64,000 nt of DNA from 20CM-2-55-15 sp963738025 (GCA_963738025.1 CAVTWA010000001.1:62001-126000), one strand, 5' to 3'. Counted from the stretch's first letter, positions 36,590 through 46,460 are shown. Numbers and translations: made by a program. Notes: generated from the letters alone by a model not told the origin.

Positions 36590-38554
36590 TTATTTCTTGG
36601 CCGCCTTGGTCGTCTTCAGTTCATCCAGCTTTTTCTTCAGTTTATCGATTTCTTCCTGCTCGCTCGACAGCTGGATCGCCTTGTTCCACTCGTTGCGAGC
36701 GTCTTCATAACGCTTGGTTTTGTAGTAAAGATCGCCCATATGGTCATGAATCGAGGAATCGGAACTCACGAAAATAACAGCCTTCTTCAGATATTCCTCG
36801 GCGAGATCGAACTTATTCTGCTTGAAGTACACCCAGCCGAGGCTGTCCAGATATGCGCCGTTCGTGGGGTCGGACTTAACGGCCTTCTCAACGAGGGATT
36901 CCGCTTCGTCCAGGCGCACACCACGGTCCGCGAGCATATAGCCAAGATAGTTCAGTACTGCAGGGTCATCCTTCTGAAGTTCAAGCGCCTTGCGAAAAGC
37001 CTTCTCCGCGTCGTTATATTTTTTCTGTTTTTCGTAGAGCGAACCTTGCATGAAGTACACCTGTTCGTCGTCTGAAAAACGCTGGGTGGCAGTGTTCAGA
37101 ACGTTCTGCGCCAGCTCAAATTTTTTCGCACGCTGGTAGACACTGACCATCGCTGAAAGGACATCTAAATCTTCGTTCGTGCCTTTTTCTAACTGTTGAA
37201 GGCTCTTGATACCCTCGTCGACCCTGCCCTTTTCGGCAACCAGGTCGGCATGGATCATTTGCAACTGCCGGTTTCCAGGGTTCTGGACGAGAGACTGGTC
37301 GGAGTATTGCAGGGCTTTATCCGAATTCTTCGCCATCCGATAGGTTTCGATAATAACGGCGTCGATGCGTCCGTCGTTCTCGTTTGTCAGGGCCTTCACA
37401 TCCTGGAACGTCCGCACCGCAGCCTCGTAGTTGCCGAGGTCACGATTGAGCATTCCTTGATTGACGAGAAAAAGCCTGCGGTTCTGCTTTTCAGCCTCGG
37501 TATAGCGGCCGTTCGTTTTCTCGGTCTTCTTCAGGATATCGTTGGTCCGTTTGAGCGCATCTTCAAGCCGACCCTCGTCATGGTCGAGCATCACGAGGTT
37601 GAATTGCACTTCGACACTGTCGGGAAACGACTGGGCCGCCTTCTGCAGGTATTGGCGGGCGATGTCGTATTTCCCCTGATGCCGGTAAATCTGGCCCAAT
37701 CGCAGAAGAGAAATGCCATCGTCCGGGGCGGCTTTGGCAAGATCCTGATAGAGTTTTAGCGCCTCATCGAGCTGATCTGCTCGAAATGCAGCTTCAGCCT
37801 GTTCCTTTTTGATTTCGATGTCGTCCGGGTCGAGATCACTTGCACGCTTGTAGGCATCGGCGGCTTTCGCATATTGCTGCAGATCGGAATACGCTTCGCC
37901 AAGTGTCTGAAGGGCGCCGTCGGAATCGGGACGCGCCTTCACGAACTGCTCGAGAAGGTCCACGGCTTCTTTATAATTGCCCGCATCCATGTGGAGCTTC
38001 GCAAGCGCCGTCACGCCTTCTTCGGAACCCGGTTCGACGCCGAGAAGTTGCTTGTAGATCTGCGTTGCTTTATCTCGATCGCCTTTGATCTGGTACAGGC
38101 GGCCAAGCATGACAAACGACTGCCGCTCCATAGGATCGATTCGAAGGATCTCTTCAAATTCATGGATCGCGTTATTGATTGTCTCCACGGTCGGAGGCTG
38201 CTGGGCGTTGGCTCGGCTGATGACCTGAAGGTAGATCGTGCTTAAGAGCTTGTGCGCTTCAATATTGTCACGGTCCAGTTGAACGGCTTTTGCCGCTGCA
38301 TCGGTGGCCTCACGGAGCCGGCTATTGCGGAGATAGCTTTCCGCCATCTCGGAATAAATGAGAGAGTTGTTGGGATCGATCTCGAGAGCTTTCTTGTATT
38401 CGTCGATGGCTTGAGTCGACTGCCCTTGATCGTCCAGCAAGCGGCCTTTCGAAAAATGGTAATACGCCTGGGCGCGGGCATTTGTTTGTCCTTGAGCCTG
38501 CGCCGTTACGGCCAAGGCCGGGACCAGCAGCAATCCGAACAAATATTTATTCAT
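36590..38554 (-). CDS. Secreted TPR repeat protein
   Basis: A 654-residue protein with a signal peptide (KYLFGLLLVPALAVTAQA). Tetratricopeptide repeats fill nearly the whole chain, for example AIDEYKKALEIDPNNSLIY, AADAYKRASDLDPDDIEIK and AEKAFRKALELQKDDPAVL. The tail is Lys-rich (LDELKTTKAAKK). It should be a periplasmic or envelope scaffold that binds partner proteins. It is about 110 bases upstream of the sigma gene on the same strand, so it could share a transcript. Confidence 0.88.
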   Translation of the reverse strand: MNKYLFGLLLVPALAVTAQAQGQTNARAQAYYHFSKGRLLDDQGQSTQAIDEYKKALEIDPNNSLIYSEMAESYLRNSRLREATDAAAKAVQLDRDNIEAHKLLSTIYLQVISRANAQQPPTVETINNAIHEFEEILRIDPMERQSFVMLGRLYQIKGDRDKATQIYKQLLGVEPGSEEGVTALAKLHMDAGNYKEAVDLLEQFVKARPDSDGALQTLGEAYSDLQQYAKAADAYKRASDLDPDDIEIKKEQAEAAFRADQLDEALKLYQDLAKAAPDDGISLLRLGQIYRHQGKYDIARQYLQKAAQSFPDSVEVQFNLVMLDHDEGRLEDALKRTNDILKKTEKTNGRYTEAEKQNRRLFLVNQGMLNRDLGNYEAAVRTFQDVKALTNENDGRIDAVIIETYRMAKNSDKALQYSDQSLVQNPGNRQLQMIHADLVAEKGRVDEGIKSLQQLEKGTNEDLDVLSAMVSVYQRAKKFELAQNVLNTATQRFSDDEQVYFMQGSLYEKQKKYNDAEKAFRKALELQKDDPAVLNYLGYMLADRGVRLDEAESLVEKAVKSDPTNGAYLDSLGWVYFKQNKFDLAEEYLKKAVIFVSSDSSIHDHMGDLYYKTKRYEDARNEWNKAIQLSSEQEEIDKLKKKLDELKTTKAAKK

Positions 38555-38600
38555 AAGCCATCTTTCTATCGTGGTCGATCCGGTAATTATACCCCACCGG

Positions 38601-40160
38601 CTAATGTTTGAAGTGTCTTAAACCCGTGAAAATCATCGACATCCCATGCGCATCCGCGGCTTCGATAACCTCGTTGTCGCGAACCGAGCCACCTGGTTGA
38701 ATAATCGAGGTAATCCCCGCCTTCGCTGCCTCATCAACACCGTCACGGAACGGGAAAAATGCATCGGAACCGAGAGCAGCACCCTTTGGCGATGGGCGCG
38801 ATTTCTCGATACTCAGCCGGACAGAGTCCACGCGGCTCATTTGACCGGCTCCGACGCCCACCGTGCGGCCGCCTTCCGCCAGCACGATGGCATTCGATTT
38901 AACATGCTTGGCAACCCGCCAGGCAAATTGCAGATCCGATTGTTCTTTTTCTGTGGGTTTACGGCTCGTCACGATCCGCGATTCCGCCCCGAAAAGAGCA
39001 CTGTCGGCATCTTGAAACAAACTCCCGCCGGAAACCCGTCTCATTTCGAACTGGGCCCAGCCTGTGCCTGGGGCCAAAAGTTCCACCTGCAGGAGTCTCA
39101 AATTCTTCTTTGTCGACAAAATGGACAAAGCCTCGGGGGCATACGCGGGCGCTATGATCGCTTCCACAAACAATTTGTGGACATTTAAGAGTTCATTAGC
39201 CGTTTCCACGTCAACCTTCTGGTTCATAGCAATGATCGATCCAAACGCGGAAACGGGATCCGCGTCATACGCTTTGACGTACGCTTCGCCAATAGAGCTT
39301 CCGATTGCCGCGCCGCACGGGTTGGTATGTTTGATTATGCAGCACGCCGGCGAATCAAATTCTTTTGCAAGGTTCCAGGCCGCCTCAGCATCGACAATGT
39401 TGTTGTACGAGAGCTCCTTTCCTTGAAGCTGCTTTGCCGAGGCCAGCCCGAACCATGGCTGGCCTCCCCATTTGTAGAACGCCGCCCGCTGATGCGGGTT
39501 TTCGCCATACCGGAGATCCTGGATTTTTTCAAAATCCATGAACACATTCGGAGCAAACTCACTCTGGTGACCGATTTTCGACAGATATTGAGCTATCTGA
39601 CCGTCATACCGGGCCGTGCAGACGAATGCTTTCTGCGCCAGATCAAAGAGGATTTCACGGCTTAGCAGCCCGTTACCGGCTTTCAGAGCCCTGCCAACAG
39701 TGTCGTAGTCGTCGGGCGAAGTAACGACCGCAACATCCTGGTAGTTTTTGGCGGCGGCCCGGATCATCGAAGGACCGCCGATATCGATGTTTTCTATCGC
39801 TTCCTCTAGCTTGACGCCCGGCTTACTGATGGTCTGGACGAATGGATACAGGTTCACACAAACCATGTCGATCAAGGGAAGCTGATGCTCCTCAATCTGG
39901 GACATGTGTTCCGGGTTGTCGCGGATGGCGAGCAAACCTCCGGCAATGCGCGGATTCAGTGTCTTCACACGGCCATCAAGAATTTCCGGGAAGCCTGTGA
40001 GATCGGAGACCTCACGAATCGGGATGCCGCTGGCCGCGAGGAGCCGTGAAGTGCCACCCGTTGAAACGATTTCGACGTTGAGTGCAGTTAAGGTTCTGGC
40101 AAATTCGACAATGCCGGTCTTGTCATACACGCTGATGAGCGCGCGTTCAATCCGTCTCAC
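38601..40160 (-). CDS. purH: Bifunctional AICAR transformylase / IMP cyclohydrolase
   Basis: A 519-residue protein with the MGS-like IMP cyclohydrolase domain first (RALISVYDKTGIVEFARTL, VSTGGTSRLLAASG), then the AICARFT domain (YGENPHQRAAFYK, AACCIIKHTNPCGAA-like ACCIIKHTNPCG, GVGAGQMSRVDS). The last two steps of IMP synthesis are covered. Length is normal. A small unknown gene lies just upstream on the same strand. Confidence 0.95.
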   Translation of the reverse strand: MRRIERALISVYDKTGIVEFARTLTALNVEIVSTGGTSRLLAASGIPIREVSDLTGFPEILDGRVKTLNPRIAGGLLAIRDNPEHMSQIEEHQLPLIDMVCVNLYPFVQTISKPGVKLEEAIENIDIGGPSMIRAAAKNYQDVAVVTSPDDYDTVGRALKAGNGLLSREILFDLAQKAFVCTARYDGQIAQYLSKIGHQSEFAPNVFMDFEKIQDLRYGENPHQRAAFYKWGGQPWFGLASAKQLQGKELSYNNIVDAEAAWNLAKEFDSPACCIIKHTNPCGAAIGSSIGEAYVKAYDADPVSAFGSIIAMNQKVDVETANELLNVHKLFVEAIIAPAYAPEALSILSTKKNLRLLQVELLAPGTGWAQFEMRRVSGGSLFQDADSALFGAESRIVTSRKPTEKEQSDLQFAWRVAKHVKSNAIVLAEGGRTVGVGAGQMSRVDSVRLSIEKSRPSPKGAALGSDAFFPFRDGVDEAAKAGITSIIQPGGSVRDNEVIEAADAHGMSMIFTGLRHFKH

Positions 40161-40173
40161 ACTGATCTCCCGA

Positions 40174-40791
40174 TTATTTCAGGTCGCCGTTCGCTGTTTT
40201 CCAGATATGAAACCAGACATTTGCCACATCGGTAACGGCATGAGAAAACGCGATCGAGGCAATTCCAAATTGAGGTGACAATTCAATCGCACTATAGCGG
40301 TCCGGCAATTCCGACGAACGCCGGAGACGGTTAAACAAGTGATCTCGCTCCTCGGCCCGTGCTTTGAGAAATCCCGTGAGATCACCGGCACGAATGAGAT
40401 CGTGATAGCCGTAAAACACGATCGCAAAATTGTTGGCCTGGGCCGTCACGAGGGAATCCAATTGAGGATCGTTGAGCGCTGCGACGGCGCAGGCCGTATC
40501 TCTCATTGCAGCGACGCTGGCGAATACATCACCGCGTTTTTTTCGTAATTCGGCAATCGCGAGGTTCGTCGCCGCCTCGACAGTCATGCGTTTGCAGGGC
40601 TGCTGAAGTACGGGATCGAAATCCTTCAGCAGTGTGCTGAGACTGGCGGGCAAAGGTCCTTCAGCATCATGGAAAATCTTCACCAGGGCGGCCGATGGCC
40701 AGGCGCCAAGTTCCCCTGGAACGAGCAGGAACAGAAGCAGGAACCAGCCTGGAATTTTGCGCGCTCCAGACTTCTTGGGTTCCTTTGTCAT
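40174..40791 (-). CDS. Hypothetical exported protein next to selA and purH
   Basis: About 205 residues from ATG 40791. The frame is open to 40836, but that part overlaps selA. A leader (KIPGWFLLLFLLVPGELGA) is followed by a helical mature region with several His (FHDAEG, GYHDLI, RDHLF, SHAVTDVANVWFHIW). The helical, His-containing pattern recalls zinc-dependent phospholipase C/P1 nuclease-like folds, but this is a weak impression. It ends 13 bases before purH and is divergent from selA with 27 bases between. Confidence 0.6.
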   Translation of the reverse strand: MTKEPKKSGARKIPGWFLLLFLLVPGELGAWPSAALVKIFHDAEGPLPASLSTLLKDFDPVLQQPCKRMTVEAATNLAIAELRKKRGDVFASVAAMRDTACAVAALNDPQLDSLVTAQANNFAIVFYGYHDLIRAGDLTGFLKARAEERDHLFNRLRRSSELPDRYSAIELSPQFGIASIAFSHAVTDVANVWFHIWKTANGDLK

Positions 40792-40818
40792 TGAAATGGG
40801 ATTGTACAATGAAGGCAA

Positions 40819-42210
40819 ATGGAAGCATTGAGACAAATTCCGCCCGTAAATGATGTACTACGAGAACTTGCGGAGTTTCGCGAGATTCTCGGCCAGCCGT
40901 TCGCGGAGAACATTGTAGTGGCCGTTTTTTCGGAAACCCGACGGGAACTGGCGCAATCGGGAAACGGGGCAACCAGAGCTGAGTTAACGAGCAGAATCGC
41001 CGTGGAAATCGCCCGCCGCCTCAGAGAAACGCTTCGATTTTCACTGCAGCGTGTCATAAACGCGTCTGGCGTTGTCCTGCACACGAATCTGGGCAGGGCG
41101 GTGTTACCGCAGGGGGCCATTGACCACCTTCGCGAGGTTTCTACCGGATATTCGAATCTGGAGTTTGATCTGGAACAGGGACAGCGCGGAAAACGGGATG
41201 TTCACGTCAGTGAAATGCTGCAGCAGTTGCTCGGATGCGAAGCGGCCATCGTGGTCAACAACAATGCTGCAGCCGTTCTTCTGACCCTGAATGCCCTTGC
41301 TGAAGGCGGAGAAGTGATCGCGTCACGCGGCGAGCAGGTGGAAATAGGCGAATCCTTCAGAATCCCGGACATCCTCGCCCGCAGCGGTGCGCGCCTGCGG
41401 GAAGTGGGTTCCACGAATCGCACGCGCATCCAGGATTACGAAAACGGCATTAACGAGCATACGCGGCTGCTGCTCCGCGTCCATCCCAGCAATTTCCGTA
41501 TCATCGGGTTCACCGAGAGGCCGACACTGGAAGAATTCGTCGAGATAGGCCGAAAACGGCAGATTCCGACATTTGAAGACCTGGGCAGCGGCTGCTTCGT
41601 CGATATGTCGGGACTTGGTATCGATGAGCCACTGGCGGCGGACAGCATCCGGAGTGGAGTCGATATCATTTCGTTCAGCGGTGACAAACTGCTCGGCGGG
41701 CCCCAGGCCGGAATCATTGCAGGCAAAAAACTCTTTATCGAAAAGATCCGGCGCAATCCGCTGTTTCGCGCACTGCGTGTCGATAAACTCACACTCGCGG
41801 TTCTCGAATATGTCCTTCGCGCTTATCTTCGTGGTGAAATCGACGCCATTCCAACATGGCGCATGTTGCAAACGGACGTTAGCGATTTGAAGGCGCGGGC
41901 AGATCGATTTGCCGGGAAGGTCGGCGCGGGCGCCCGCGCCATCCAACTGAACTCTCTGGTTGGCGGCGGTTCGGCACCGGAACGCTACATCGCATCGTGG
42001 GGAGTTGCCCTGGACGGACCGCGGCCGGGTACCGAATTGGAACAGTTGCTGCGAAATTCCAGTCCGCCAGTCATCGTCCGAATCGAAGACGGCAAAGTCG
42101 TTTTGGATTTTCGGACAATTTTTGTCGAAGACGAGGACGTGCTCCTGGTTGTGGTGAAGGGCTTAGAGCGGCCTACTGTCGCACGCGCTCCAGATACTTC
42201 CCTTCGGTAG
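40819..42210 (+). CDS. selA: L-seryl-tRNA(Sec) selenium transferase
   Basis: A 463-residue PLP enzyme. The N-terminal part has LRQIPPVNDVL, the core has NASGVVLHTNLGRAVL and YSNLEFDLEQGQRGKRD, and the PLP Lys is in SFSGDKLLGGPQAG (about K289). It converts Ser-tRNA(Sec) to Sec-tRNA(Sec). Its presence suggests selenoproteins in this organism. selB, selD and the Sec tRNA are not in the window. Its 3' end overlaps efp by 38 bases on the opposite strand. Confidence 0.95.
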   Translation: MEALRQIPPVNDVLRELAEFREILGQPFAENIVVAVFSETRRELAQSGNGATRAELTSRIAVEIARRLRETLRFSLQRVINASGVVLHTNLGRAVLPQGAIDHLREVSTGYSNLEFDLEQGQRGKRDVHVSEMLQQLLGCEAAIVVNNNAAAVLLTLNALAEGGEVIASRGEQVEIGESFRIPDILARSGARLREVGSTNRTRIQDYENGINEHTRLLLRVHPSNFRIIGFTERPTLEEFVEIGRKRQIPTFEDLGSGCFVDMSGLGIDEPLAADSIRSGVDIISFSGDKLLGGPQAGIIAGKKLFIEKIRRNPLFRALRVDKLTLAVLEYVLRAYLRGEIDAIPTWRMLQTDVSDLKARADRFAGKVGAGARAIQLNSLVGGGSAPERYIASWGVALDGPRPGTELEQLLRNSSPPVIVRIEDGKVVLDFRTIFVEDEDVLLVVVKGLERPTVARAPDTSLR

Positions 42211-42736
42211 TATCGACGCGGATGACTTCGCCTTCCTGGACGAAATGGGGTACACCCACCACTAATCCGGTCTCGAGCTTGGCTGGCTTCAATACGTTAC
42301 TCACCGTCGCAGACGGCATGCCGGGTTCAGTTTCAACCACTCGAAGATCGATGGTTCCGGGCAACTCGACGCCCAGAGGTCTTCCTTCATAGAACTCGAC
42401 TTTGATTTTCGAGTTGGCAATCAGATAGTTCACTGCATCGCCAAGCATCTCTTCGTTGAAATGGATCTGTTCGTAGTTTTCGGTATCCATGAAGTAATGG
42501 TCGGTCCCATCCTTGTAGAGATACTCCATTTCGCGCTCATCCAGAATGGCGCGTTCCACCCGGTCTTCAGAGCGGAACCGGTGATCCATGATTGAACCGG
42601 TGCTCAGTTTCCGCAGCTTCGTCTGGACCATTCCGCGCCAGTTTCCCGGCGTAATGTGTTGATAATCCACAACCTGGTAAAGCTCTCCATTGAGCAGAAT
42701 GGTGTTCCCGCGGCGTAGTTGCGTTGCTTGAATCAT
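42173..42736 (-). CDS. efp: Elongation factor P
   Basis: A 187-residue three-domain protein with KOW-like domain 1 (ATQLRRGNTILLNGELYQVV) and the C-terminal OB domain (GLVVGVPHFVQEGEVIRVDT). EF-P relieves stalling at proline runs. The loop tip that carries the modified Lys34 in E. coli reads PGNWRG here (N32), so the usual lysine is absent. The gene is convergent with selA, overlapping 38 bases. Confidence 0.94.
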   Translation of the reverse strand: MIQATQLRRGNTILLNGELYQVVDYQHITPGNWRGMVQTKLRKLSTGSIMDHRFRSEDRVERAILDEREMEYLYKDGTDHYFMDTENYEQIHFNEEMLGDAVNYLIANSKIKVEFYEGRPLGVELPGTIDLRVVETEPGMPSATVSNVLKPAKLETGLVVGVPHFVQEGEVIRVDTTEGKYLERVRQ

Positions 42737-42787
42737 TACAGAAAGGCTCCTGATATTTCGTTGAAACCGTTATTTTAACCCAGGCTG

Positions 42788-43942
42788 CTAGTGCTTGACC
42801 AGCGCCTCGATCTCAGCGACTTCCTTGGGGAAGGTTGAAAGGACGCGGTATCCCGAGGCCGTTACGAGCACATCGTCTTCGATGCGGATGCCGATTTGTT
42901 CTTCGGGAATGTAAATACCCGGTTCGACGGTAACGACCATGTTGGGCTCGAAGAGCCGCGACGTATCACCGACATCGTGCACCTCGAGCCCGATATGGTG
43001 GCTGGTTCCGTGAATAAAATACTTCTCGTAACCCTTGGAGCGAATGTGCGCCATTGCGGCCTGATGCAGGTCGCTGATCCGAGCCCCGGGTTTTACCTTT
43101 GCTATCGCAGCCTTTTGCGCATCAAGGACGATTTGATAAAGCTCCCGCTGCCTCGCTGAAAACTTTCCGGAAACCGGATATGTCCGCGTCACATCGCCGC
43201 TGTAACCGCCGTATTCAGCCCCGATGTCGACAACCACCACGTCGCCGTTTTGCATCCGCCGCTCACTTTTGTCGTAGTGCAGGATTGTCGAGAATGGCCC
43301 GGAGCCCACGATGGACGGGAAGCCAGGACGTTCGGCTCCGTTGCGGCGGAATTCGTATTCCAGGGCGGCTTCGACCTCGTATTCCATAACGCCCGGCCCG
43401 ATGGTCCGCGCAGCGGCCTGTTCTGCTTTATCAGTGATCTCGATCGCTTTTTCGAGGAGACTGAGCTCAGTCGGAGATTTGACTTGTCGCAAATATGCGA
43501 TGTCGTTCTCGATATCTTTCACCTTATAGACCGATTTCGTGTGCTCCGAAACCTTCTTCAGTATCCCGTCGAAATCGGCTTCCGGTAACACTTTCGCAAA
43601 ACCGGTAACTCTTTCGGCTTCTGCTCCGGGGCCCAGCTTCACGCCGGTCCAGCGTTCTTCTGAGGGTTTGCGTTCAGGCAAAAACAGGTATTCCTGAGGC
43701 GGATTCGTCGACGCATCCAGAAGCAAAGTGGCGTTTGGTTCATCAAAACCGGTCAGGTAGTAGAAATTGCGTTCTTGCTGGTATTTGACGAGCTCTTGAT
43801 CGGGAGCGGCGCGGAGAACCGCGGCGTTCCCTTTGATACGTTCGGCAAGTCGGAGCCGCCGATAATGGTACTCCTGCGGTGGCTCTTTCTCGATTGCCAG
43901 TGCGGCGGTGAACAGGAAGGCACAAAGGCACATACGACACAA
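42788..43942 (-). CDS. Secreted Xaa-Pro aminopeptidase (M24B)
   Basis: A 384-residue protein with a short leader (RMCLCAFLFTAALA). An N-terminal aminopeptidase P domain (YYLTGFDEPNATLLL) is followed by a creatinase-fold catalytic domain. Metal ligands are visible in VVVDIGAEYGGYSGDVTRTY (two Asp), HGTSHHIGLEVHD (His), VTVEPGIYI (Glu) and RIEDDVLVT (Glu). It should remove N-terminal residues before proline. It lies 51 bases from efp on the same strand. Confidence 0.88.
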   Translation of the reverse strand: MCRMCLCAFLFTAALAIEKEPPQEYHYRRLRLAERIKGNAAVLRAAPDQELVKYQQERNFYYLTGFDEPNATLLLDASTNPPQEYLFLPERKPSEERWTGVKLGPGAEAERVTGFAKVLPEADFDGILKKVSEHTKSVYKVKDIENDIAYLRQVKSPTELSLLEKAIEITDKAEQAAARTIGPGVMEYEVEAALEYEFRRNGAERPGFPSIVGSGPFSTILHYDKSERRMQNGDVVVVDIGAEYGGYSGDVTRTYPVSGKFSARQRELYQIVLDAQKAAIAKVKPGARISDLHQAAMAHIRSKGYEKYFIHGTSHHIGLEVHDVGDTSRLFEPNMVVTVEPGIYIPEEQIGIRIEDDVLVTASGYRVLSTFPKEVAEIEALVKH

Positions 43943-43984
43943 CGAGCGCCCGCATAAGTGAAATCCGGAAGCGGCCGTTGGTGT

Positions 43985-45565
43985 TTATAGCCCTCTCAAC
44001 CATCGATGAAGCGTCATGTGCAGAATCGACATCAGGCCCATGTAAGTGAAGCCCACCACAAAGAGCATCAGAAACGGAATGGTCGGATAATTTTGATTCA
44101 TGAAGGCGTACAAGACGACCAATCCAAAGTATGCCCCGAGGCACAACTCCAGTATGGGCATGACTCCTGTCCGGCGCAGGTATTTTTTTGTGACCCATCG
44201 GTCCTGCTTGCTTTCGATCTTGAATTTGGGCGTTCTCTTGAAACTTGATTTGATACCAAGCAGCGCCTCGATAACAGCCTTGGAATTGCTGACGGATAGT
44301 CCGATTCCCAACGACATCAGGAATGGCAGATACTTCAGACGGAGTCTCCAATCCGGATAAAGTTCCTTCTGGGAGATCAAATAGAAGGTCGAGACAGATG
44401 CCGTCGAGGCAAGCCACAGAGGCAAATCGATATAGAGCATCTGGAACCAGCCCTGATTGAACCTCACAATCATGGCGGGCAATAGAAGGAAGGACAGGAT
44501 GATCATCAACGGGTAAGAAATGTTGGCCGTCAGATGGAAGAACGCCTCCACTTTGATTTTCCAGGGCAGCTTGCTGCACATGATTCGTGGTAGCAGCTTG
44601 ATTGCTGTTTGAATCAAGCCTTTGGCCCAGCGCGCTTGCTGGCTCTTGAACGAATTCATTTCGACCGGCAATTCAGCGGGGCAGACGATGTGCGGCAGAT
44701 ACAGAAATTTCCAGCCCACCATCTGAGCTCGATAACTCAGGTCCGTATCTTCCGTCAGCGTGTCGTGTTGCCAGCCGCCCGCCGTCTCGATCGCAGCCCG
44801 CCGCCATATTCCAGCAGTGCCATTGAAATTGAAGAAGCGTCCGGACAGGTGGCGGCCGCCGTGCTCAATGACGAAGTGACCGTCCAGAATCACGGATTCC
44901 ACCTGCGTCAGAAAAGAATATTCGCGATTGATGTGTCCCCAACGCGCCTGCACCATGCCGACTTCGCTATCGCTGAAGTAATCGACAACATCCAGGAGAA
45001 AGGTTGGCGCGGGAATAAAGTCCGCATCGAAAATCGCAATCAACTCACCTGTGGCTGACTTTAATCCATTCTCCAGCGCACCGGCTTTGAATCCATGGCG
45101 ATTCGTCCGATGGATGTGGTGGATGTTGAAACCCAGCTCGCGCTGTTTCGCCACGCACGCCGCGGCGACGTCGGCGGTCCCGTCCGTCGAATCGTCGAGA
45201 ACCTGGATTTCCAGCAGTTCTGCTGGATACTGGATCTGACACGCGGCTTCGATGAGCCGCTCCACGACGTAAAGCTCGTTGTAGACCGGCAGCTGCACCG
45301 TAACGTGCGGCTTAACCTCGAGAATCGCCTTCGGCTTTGCAACTTTGTCTTTATGCTTCAGGTACAGGTAGACAAGGTGGTAGCGATGAATTCCGTAAGC
45401 GGCAAGTATGACAAGGATGCTCAGATAGGGAATCAGAACGACGATGTCAAACGTGGTGAAGTGCTGTGTCTGCGACAGGCGATACCACTCGTCATGCAGG
45501 AACTGGTAAAAGCGGGGGCGGGACGGTGGAAGTATCCATGAGAGCATCAGGCTGAGACTGTTCAT
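43985..45565 (-). CDS. Family 2 glycosyltransferase, cellulose synthase-like membrane protein
   Basis: A 526-residue protein. One N-terminal membrane segment (FDIVVLIPYLSILVILAAYG) is followed by a GT2 domain with LPVYNELYVVERLI, LDDSTDGT, FDADFIP, TEDTDLSYR and QQARWAKG. These are the D, DxD, TED and QxxRW motifs of processive synthases. About four further membrane segments close the C-terminus. It would polymerise or add sugars at the membrane; the product is unknown. Its ATG overlaps the UbiA gene stop. Confidence 0.9.
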   Translation of the reverse strand: MNSLSLMLSWILPPSRPRFYQFLHDEWYRLSQTQHFTTFDIVVLIPYLSILVILAAYGIHRYHLVYLYLKHKDKVAKPKAILEVKPHVTVQLPVYNELYVVERLIEAACQIQYPAELLEIQVLDDSTDGTADVAAACVAKQRELGFNIHHIHRTNRHGFKAGALENGLKSATGELIAIFDADFIPAPTFLLDVVDYFSDSEVGMVQARWGHINREYSFLTQVESVILDGHFVIEHGGRHLSGRFFNFNGTAGIWRRAAIETAGGWQHDTLTEDTDLSYRAQMVGWKFLYLPHIVCPAELPVEMNSFKSQQARWAKGLIQTAIKLLPRIMCSKLPWKIKVEAFFHLTANISYPLMIILSFLLLPAMIVRFNQGWFQMLYIDLPLWLASTASVSTFYLISQKELYPDWRLRLKYLPFLMSLGIGLSVSNSKAVIEALLGIKSSFKRTPKFKIESKQDRWVTKKYLRRTGVMPILELCLGAYFGLVVLYAFMNQNYPTIPFLMLFVVGFTYMGLMSILHMTLHRWLRGL

Positions 45566-46422
45566 CTTCTTAAGATGTCCCCTGCAAATGTCAGCAACAA
45601 CAGAATGCTGATGTAACCATTCAGATTAAAAAATGCAACGTTGATTCGGCTCAGATCTTGCGGTGTTACAAGCCGGTGTTCCCAATACAGAATGCCCGCC
45701 ACGACAGCAATTCCAGCAAATGCCACCCAGCCCAGTCCGCTCAGAAAGGCTGTCGCTCCCAAAAGGATCACCGTTGCGCTGTGTAAGAGTGTCGAGAGAC
45801 GCAACGCTGGGCCAATACCCAGTTTCGAAGGCACCGAATAGAGCTTCGCTTTGCGATCGAAATCGATGTCCTGCAACGCATAGATCAGGTCGAATCCTGC
45901 GACCCAAAACATGACGGCTGCGCTAAGCAGAACAGGCGGCCAGGCAAACTGACCACGTATCGCCAGCCACGCGGCTAGGGGTGCGCAGCCAACAGAGAAA
46001 CCCAACACGAGGTGGCTGAGCGACGTGAATCTCTTAGTGTACGAGTAACCGAGCAGGATTGCCAGCGTTGGAAGTGACAAAAAAAAGCAAAGAAAATTCA
46101 GCTTCCAGGCCGAAAAAACGAACAATGCCGACATTGCAACCGTAAAGACCGCTGCAAACTCTAACGACAAGGTACCCCGGGGCAGGGCGCGGCCGCTGGT
46201 GCGCGGGTTCAGTTTGTCATAACGGGCATCGACGATCCGGTTGAACGCCATCGCCGCACTTCGCGCCCCTACCATTGCCGCCACAATCCAGCCGAGTTGG
46301 CGGCTGGCCGGTAACCCCTTTGCTGCCAATAATGCCCCTATAAATGCAAATGGAAGTGCGAAGACGGTGTGCTCGAATTTGATCATATCGAGCGTTATGT
46401 GTAACTTGCGTAATATCAGCAC
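45562..46422 (-). CDS. UbiA-family prenyltransferase
   Basis: A 286-residue membrane protein from a GTG; an in-frame ATG 36 bases downstream is an alternative. The first Asp-rich motif is NRIVDARYDKLNPRT and the second is DLIYALQDIDFDRKA. About eight hydrophobic segments follow. UbiA enzymes prenylate aromatic acids in quinone synthesis. Acidobacteria generally use menaquinone, so a role in the futalosine route (MqnP-like) is as likely as ubiquinone; the sequence does not decide. It is co-directional with the GT2 gene and divergent from the ChaN-like gene. Confidence 0.88.
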   Translation of the reverse strand: MLILRKLHITLDMIKFEHTVFALPFAFIGALLAAKGLPASRQLGWIVAAMVGARSAAMAFNRIVDARYDKLNPRTSGRALPRGTLSLEFAAVFTVAMSALFVFSAWKLNFLCFFLSLPTLAILLGYSYTKRFTSLSHLVLGFSVGCAPLAAWLAIRGQFAWPPVLLSAAVMFWVAGFDLIYALQDIDFDRKAKLYSVPSKLGIGPALRLSTLLHSATVILLGATAFLSGLGWVAFAGIAVVAGILYWEHRLVTPQDLSRINVAFFNLNGYISILLLLTFAGDILRR

Positions 46423-46460
46423 TTAGCTCCCAATCCGAGGCGCACCCAGTCTAACTCACT

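Noticed and set aside
43743..44579. 278-codon minus-strand frame
   Set aside because: It shadows the M24 peptidase and GT2 genes in another frame and has low-complexity unlikely residues.
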